Below, in pieces: positions 6,224 through 9,774 of a stretch of 9,774 nt of DNA (position 1 is its first letter; each line of letters begins with the position of its first letter). The translations under genes were made by a program, and so were the position numbers. The DNA lies in the NCBI GenBank assembly GCA_035628055.1, contig DASPKO010000180.1:1-9774 (forward strand). The letters run 5' to 3'. This stretch comes from DASPKO01 sp035628055 (GTDB taxonomy: Bacteria > Planctomycetota > Phycisphaerae > Phycisphaerales > UBA1924). The notes below the pieces were generated by a model. The model was not told the origin of the DNA and did no database searches. It saw only the letters and a list, made by a program, of their open reading frames with translations.

Positions 6224-7076
6224 GCTGACGGTCGCGTTCCTGGGCGACGTCGTGGGCAGCCCCGGGCGCGAGGCCGCCACGCACGCGGCGCGCGTGCTGC
6301 GCGCCGAGCAGGGCGTCTCCCTGGTCATCGCCAACGCCGAGAACGCGCGCCACGGCTCGGGGCTCTCCGCCGACAACTACCGCGCCCTGCGCCGCGGGAG
6401 CGAGGTGGGGCGCCCCGGGGCGCCCCCCGCCCACGCCGGGATCGACGCCGTCACGCTCGGCGATCACGCCTTCCGCGAGCGCTCGATCATCCCCCTCCTG
6501 GGCGACCCCACCGAGCCCCTGCTCCGCCCCGCCAACCTCTCGGCGACGGCGCCCGGCAAGCCGCTCATCCGCCTGCCGATCCCAGCCGGACCCCCGCTCT
6601 ACGTGCTCACCGTGCTGGGGCGCCTGTTCATGCCGCTCCCGGCGGACAGCCCGTTTGCGGCCGTCGACCGCCTGCTCGCGGCGCTCCCCGAGCCCGAGGC
6701 CCTGGTCATCGTCGAGATTCACGCCGAAGCCACCAGCGAGAAGCAGGCGATGGCCTGGCACTGCCTGGGCCGCTGGGGCGGGCCGGCCGGGCCGCGCGTC
6801 GTGGCCGTCCTCGGAAGCCACACGCACGTGCAGACCGCCGACGCCCGCCTGCTCGAGCACCGGCTCGCGGCCATGACCGACCTGGGCATGACCGGACCGC
6901 ACCGGGGCGTGATCGGGCGCTCGGCCCCGGCCACGCTCGACGCCATGGTGAACCAGAACCCGACGCCGCTCGACGTCGCGAGCGACGACGTGCGCGCCCA
7001 GGGCTGCGTGCTGACCCTCGACCCGGCGGGGCGGCGGGCGCTCGGGATCAGGGCCGTGGACATGCCGGTGCGGTAG
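6216..7076 (+). CDS. YmdB-family (TIGR00282-type) metallophosphoesterase
   Basis: This looks like a dinuclear-metal phosphoesterase of the YmdB family; the Bacillus subtilis member hydrolyses cyclic nucleotides and influences biofilm and RNA turnover. The substrate here is unknown. The protein is 286 aa, about 20 longer than usual. Expected metal-site motifs are GDVVGSPGR (Asp11), ANAEN (Glu42, Asn43), LGDH (82-85 region), EIHAEATSEK (His169) and GSHTHVQTAD (His202, His204), followed by TDLGMTGP. Two core positions differ from the usual form: GDH for GNH, and VEIHAE for VDFHAE. Residues 61-73 look like an insertion, encoded by a GC-only tract at about 6396-6434. No signal peptide or membrane segment is seen, so it should be cytosolic. 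The ATG lies within the end of glgP (ATGCCTGA overlap) with a weak GGTGG 3 nt upstream, which suggests translational coupling. The gene converges on fumC with an 18-bp gap. Confidence 0.88.
   Translation: MPELTVAFLGDVVGSPGREAATHAARVLRAEQGVSLVIANAENARHGSGLSADNYRALRRGSEVGRPGAPPAHAGIDAVTLGDHAFRERSIIPLLGDPTEPLLRPANLSATAPGKPLIRLPIPAGPPLYVLTVLGRLFMPLPADSPFAAVDRLLAALPEPEALVIVEIHAEATSEKQAMAWHCLGRWGGPAGPRVVAVLGSHTHVQTADARLLEHRLAAMTDLGMTGPHRGVIGRSAPATLDAMVNQNPTPLDVASDDVRAQGCVLTLDPAGRRALGIRAVDMPVR
6407..6426. repeat. Perfect 20-bp GC-only palindrome (tandem GGGGCGCCCC) inside the metallophosphoesterase gene
   Basis: The 10-bp palindrome GGGGCGCCCC occurs twice head to tail, giving a perfect 20-bp inverted repeat with no spacer. 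It lies entirely within the part of the gene that looks like an insertion relative to other YmdB-type proteins. The function, if any, is unknown; tandem duplication, a small palindromic insert or a sequencing artefact are all possible. Confidence 0.85.
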
Positions 7077-7094
7077 GTTCCACCGAGGCTGTCC

Positions 7095-8759
7095 TCAACC
7101 GCCCGCGCTCCCCTCGCCTCCCGGCAGGGTCATGCTCCACGGGTCCAGGTACCTGTCGATGTCGGCGCGCGTGAGCCGGTTGCCCGCCAGGTCCTGGGCG
7201 CCGGCGTCTGCCAGCTCGGTGTAGGCCAGCTCGCGCACCGTCACGCCCCGCTTGAGCGCCTCCTTCGCCAACGCCGCCGCGCGGTCGTACCCGATCACCG
7301 GCACCAGCGAGGTGCACATCGCCAGCGAGCCCTCGATCAGCTCGGCGCAGCGCGCCAGGTCGGGCTTGAGCCCGGCGAGCAGGCTCGCGTCGAACATCCG
7401 GCAGGCCGCCGCCAGCAGCCGCGCCGAGTCGAGCAGGTTGGCCGCCATCATCGGCATCGCCACGTTGAGGTCCAGCAGCGAGCCGACGCCCCCCAGCCCT
7501 CCCAGGGCCACCGCGTGGTCGTTGCCGATCACCTGGCAGCAGACCATGATCATCGACTCGCAGATCACCGGGTTGACCTTCCCCGGCATGATCGAGGAGC
7601 CGGGCTGCACCGCGGGCAGGATCAGCTCTCCCAGCCCGCAGCGCGGGCCCATCCCCATCAGCCGGATGTCGCTGGCGATCTTGCTCAGCGAGACCGCCAG
7701 CGTGCGCACACGGGCGGAGGCCTCGACGAACCCGTCCTTGGCGTGCTGGGCCTCGAAGTGGTTCGCCGACTCGCGGAAGACCAACCGGCGCCGGTCCGCC
7801 CCGCCGCCCGCGCCCGCCCCGGCCCAGGCGGTCGTCCATGCTTCCGAGGCGAGCATCCGCGTCAGCTCGGCGCAGACGCGCCCGCCGAACTCCTCGTGCG
7901 CGTTGATGCCGGTGCCCACCGCGGTCCCGCCGATGGGCAGCTCGGCCAGCTCGTCCAGGGCGCCCTCGAGCCGGCGCTCCGCGTGGCGCATCTGGGCCGC
8001 GTAGCCGGAAAACTCCTGGCCCAGGCGGATCGGCGTCGCGTCCTGGAGATGGGTGCGCCCGATCTTGACGATCCGGTCCCACGCGGCGGCCTGGCTCTCG
8101 AGCCGGGCCGCCACGAGCCGCACCGCGGGCAGCAGGTCCCACGCGATGGCCGTCGACGCGGCAATGTGCATGGCGCTGGGGAACGTGTCGTTGGACGACT
8201 GCCCCATGTTGACGTGGTCGTTGGGATGGACCCCCGGAGCGTCCTGGCCCGCCCCCGGGCCCGTCCACTCGGGGTCCTTGGCGCGGCCGATCGTCTGCCC
8301 GTGCATGACGCACACGAGGTTGGCGATCACCTCGTTGACGTTCATGTTGGTCGACGTGCCCGAGCCGGTCTGGAAGATGTCGATCGGAAAGTGCTTCGCC
8401 AGGCCCCCCTGCCCGGGCAACTCCCCGGCGATCTGGGCGCACACGCGGGTGATGGCGGCGGCCTTGGGCCCGGGCAGCCGACCGAGGTCACGGTTCACCG
8501 CGGCGCAGGCCGCCTTGAGCAGCGCGTAGGCCCGGATCACCTCGCCGGGCACGGGCCGCCCGCTCACCGGGAAGTTCAGCACGGCCCGCTGCGTGCTCGC
8601 CCCGTAGAGCACGTCCCCCGGGACCTCCATCGCCCCCATCGTGTCCTTCTCGGTGCGCGTGCCTCCGCCCGGCGCCGCCCCCGCGCCCTCCGCGCCGGCG
8701 CGGCGGGCCGGCAAGACCACGCCCGTCTGGTGCTGTCGCGTTCCGGTCGGCTGGGTCAT
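7095..8759 (-). CDS. fumC: Fumarate hydratase class II
   Basis: This enzyme reversibly hydrates fumarate to malate in the TCA cycle. It is a homotetrameric, iron-independent enzyme of the aspartase/fumarase superfamily. Motifs in order are MGAMEVPGDVLYGASTQRA (41-59), SGTSTNMNVNEVIAN (133-147), HPNDHVNMGQSSND (178-191), GRTHLQDATP (234-243, catalytic His237), GTAVGTGIN (278-286) and the superfamily signature GSSIMPGKVNP (387-397). The TQRA and MNVNEV sequences favour fumarase over aspartase or argininosuccinate lyase. The protein is 554 aa against about 460-470 for typical FumC. The surplus comes from about 30 N-terminal residues rich in Ala, Gly and Arg, an insert near 164-176, and a Gly/Ala/Arg insert near 308-326. 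The ATG at 8759 lacks a clear Shine-Dalgarno; an in-frame GTG at 8720 could be the true start and would remove 13 residues. The gene follows argG by 34 bp and is probably cotranscribed. Confidence 0.95.
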   Translation of the reverse strand: MTQPTGTRQHQTGVVLPARRAGAEGAGAAPGGGTRTEKDTMGAMEVPGDVLYGASTQRAVLNFPVSGRPVPGEVIRAYALLKAACAAVNRDLGRLPGPKAAAITRVCAQIAGELPGQGGLAKHFPIDIFQTGSGTSTNMNVNEVIANLVCVMHGQTIGRAKDPEWTGPGAGQDAPGVHPNDHVNMGQSSNDTFPSAMHIAASTAIAWDLLPAVRLVAARLESQAAAWDRIVKIGRTHLQDATPIRLGQEFSGYAAQMRHAERRLEGALDELAELPIGGTAVGTGINAHEEFGGRVCAELTRMLASEAWTTAWAGAGAGGGADRRRLVFRESANHFEAQHAKDGFVEASARVRTLAVSLSKIASDIRLMGMGPRCGLGELILPAVQPGSSIMPGKVNPVICESMIMVCCQVIGNDHAVALGGLGGVGSLLDLNVAMPMMAANLLDSARLLAAACRMFDASLLAGLKPDLARCAELIEGSLAMCTSLVPVIGYDRAAALAKEALKRGVTVRELAYTELADAGAQDLAGNRLTRADIDRYLDPWSMTLPGGEGSAGG

Positions 8760-8793
8760 GCGCCCATGATAGTGCGCGGGGCGCCGCGAGCCG

Positions 8794-9774
8794 TCAGCGC
8801 CCCGACCGCGGCGTCGCCGCGCCCGCCTCCGCGCCGCGCAGGGCGGCGACCTTCATGGGCAGCCCGAAAAGGTCGATGAAGCCGCGCGCCGCGGTGACGT
8901 CGTACCCGTCCATCGCGAAGCTGGCCAGGGCCGGGTCGTAGAGCGAGTGCTCCGACTCGACGGCGATCGCCCGCGCGTGCCCGCGGTAGAGCTCGACCGT
9001 AACCGTCCCGGTGACCCGCTCCTGCGTGTGGTCGACGAACGCCTGCAGGGCCTCGCGGAGCGGGTGGAACCACTGGCCGTAGTACACCAGCTCGCCGTAG
9101 CGGGCCGCGAGCAGGTGCTTGTAGTGGAATGTTTCCCGCTCCAGGCAGAGCTGCTCGAGCGCCCGGTGGGCCGCGTACAGGGCGGTCCCGCCGGGGGTCT
9201 CATACGCGCCCCGGCTCTTCATCCCGACGAGGCGGTTCTCGACGAGCACCACCTGTCCCACCGCGTGCTCGCCGGCGAGCTGGTTGAGCGCGTGGATCAG
9301 CTCGTGCCCGGGCATCGCCTCGCCGTCGAGCGAGACGGGGTTGCCCCGCTCGAAGCCCACCAGGACGCGGGCGGGCTCGTCCGGGGCCTCGGCGAGCGGG
9401 CGCGTCATGAGCCACACGTCGTCGCGCACGGGCCGGTCGGGGCGCTCGATCTCGGCTCCCTCGTGGGAGCAGTGCCAGAGGTTGCGGTCGCGCGAGTAGA
9501 TCTTGGCGGGTGAGGCGGTGATGGGGATCCGCTGGCGCCGCGCGTACTCGATCGCCGCCTCGCGACTGGTGAGCTCGAAGGCCGGGTCCTTCCACGGGGC
9601 CACGATCCGCAGGTCGGGCGCCAGGGCCATGTACGTCAGCTCGAAACGCACCTGGTCGTTCCCCTTGCCGGTCGCCCCGTGGCCGACCGCGTCGGCGCCG
9701 GTCTCCCGGGCGACGGCCACCTGGTGGGCGGCGATCAGCGGGCGGGCGATCGAGGTGCCGAGCAGGTAGTCCTG
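8794..9774 (-). CDS. argG: Argininosuccinate synthase, 5' end cut by window
   Basis: ArgG condenses citrulline and aspartate, using ATP, to argininosuccinate in arginine biosynthesis. The visible part is 326 residues plus a stop and is open through the right edge of the window. Full-length enzymes have about 400 residues, so about 75-80 N-terminal residues, including the ATP-pyrophosphatase loop, lie outside. Visible family signatures are YLLGTSIARPLIA at the edge, GHGATGKGNDQVRF (9643-9684), YSRDRNLWHCSHEG, ENRLVGMKSRGAYETPGGTA, and near the end EHSLYDPALASF followed by GFIDLFGLP. All are well conserved and nothing suggests damage. A GTG at 9720 opens a frame but is internal (Val in the family), not the true start. 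The last 15 or so residues are a low-complexity Ala/Gly tail. fumC follows 34 bp downstream on the same strand; argH is not seen. Confidence 0.96.
   Translation of the reverse strand, partial: QDYLLGTSIARPLIAAHQVAVARETGADAVGHGATGKGNDQVRFELTYMALAPDLRIVAPWKDPAFELTSREAAIEYARRQRIPITASPAKIYSRDRNLWHCSHEGAEIERPDRPVRDDVWLMTRPLAEAPDEPARVLVGFERGNPVSLDGEAMPGHELIHALNQLAGEHAVGQVVLVENRLVGMKSRGAYETPGGTALYAAHRALEQLCLERETFHYKHLLAARYGELVYYGQWFHPLREALQAFVDHTQERVTGTVTVELYRGHARAIAVESEHSLYDPALASFAMDGYDVTAARGFIDLFGLPMKVAALRGAEAGAATPRSGR

Noticed and set aside
7077..7094. Terminator between the convergent metallophosphoesterase gene and fumC
   Set aside because: The 18-bp gap contains no inverted repeat or T-run. 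The 13-bp gap between ogt and thpR likewise shows none.
8775..8788. Possible hairpin CGCGG-GGCG-CCGCG in the argG-fumC gap
   Set aside because: There is no T-tract for a terminator, the stem is short, and chance formation is easy in GC-rich DNA. A processing site cannot be excluded, but nothing supports it.
7515..8879. 454-codon plus-strand frame over fumC and the end of argG
   Set aside because: It is antisense to two well-supported enzymes and has shadow-type composition.
9718..9720. GTG at 9720 as the start of argG
   Set aside because: The frame remains open to the window edge and encodes the conserved YLLGTSIARPLIA segment upstream, so this GTG is an internal valine.
1..9774. Mobile elements, CRISPR arrays, tRNA or rRNA genes, toxin-antitoxin or phage-defence genes
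   Set aside because: No direct-repeat arrays, transposase motifs, cloverleaf-like sequences or defence-domain proteins were seen. The window is almost fully accounted for by eight metabolic, repair and envelope genes.

Overview
The window is one stretch of very GC-rich (roughly 70% G+C) bacterial chromosome with densely packed housekeeping and metabolic genes. I see no mobile element, phage gene, CRISPR array, rRNA or tRNA. A family 9 (heptosyltransferase-type) glycosyltransferase and a phosphomannomutase point to a Gram-negative (diderm) cell that makes LPS or other surface glycans. Base composition and the general style of the proteins would fit an uncultured soil or sediment lineage such as Rokubacteria or Myxococcota-like bacteria. 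That placement is a guess and cannot be settled from this sequence.

Layout from left to right. A phosphomannomutase/phosphoglucomutase gene runs leftward and is cut by the window start (1-1079). A divergent gap of about 190 bp follows, then a rightward DNA repair methyltransferase (ogt, 1271-1834). It converges on a leftward pair: thpR, an RNA 2',3'-cyclic phosphodiesterase (1848-2402), and a family 9 glycosyltransferase (2403-3506) whose stop codon directly abuts the thpR start. A short divergent gap separates these from a rightward pair, alpha-glucan phosphorylase (glgP, 3593-6223) and a YmdB-type metallophosphoesterase (6216-7076), which overlap by 8 bp. The last pair runs leftward: class II fumarase (fumC, 7095-8759), downstream of argininosuccinate synthase (argG, 8794-9774, cut at its 5' end by the window edge).

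Functional themes. Phosphomannomutase and the glycosyltransferase serve sugar-phosphate supply and cell-envelope glycans. GlgP releases glucose 1-phosphate from storage glucan, a metabolite that a PMM/PGM-type mutase can interconvert with glucose 6-phosphate. ArgG leads to argininosuccinate, whose cleavage by ArgH (not in this window) yields arginine and fumarate, and FumC can return the fumarate to the TCA cycle. ThpR and the YmdB-like enzyme are unrelated cyclic-phosphodiester enzymes, which is a curiosity rather than a demonstrated system.

I did not find a convincing new biological system. The most unusual local signal is an apparent 13-residue insertion in the YmdB-like protein. It is encoded by a GC-only tract containing a perfect 20-bp palindrome, and the same protein has Asp in place of the usual Asn at a metal-site motif. 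Long open frames opposite the real genes are a by-product of high GC content.
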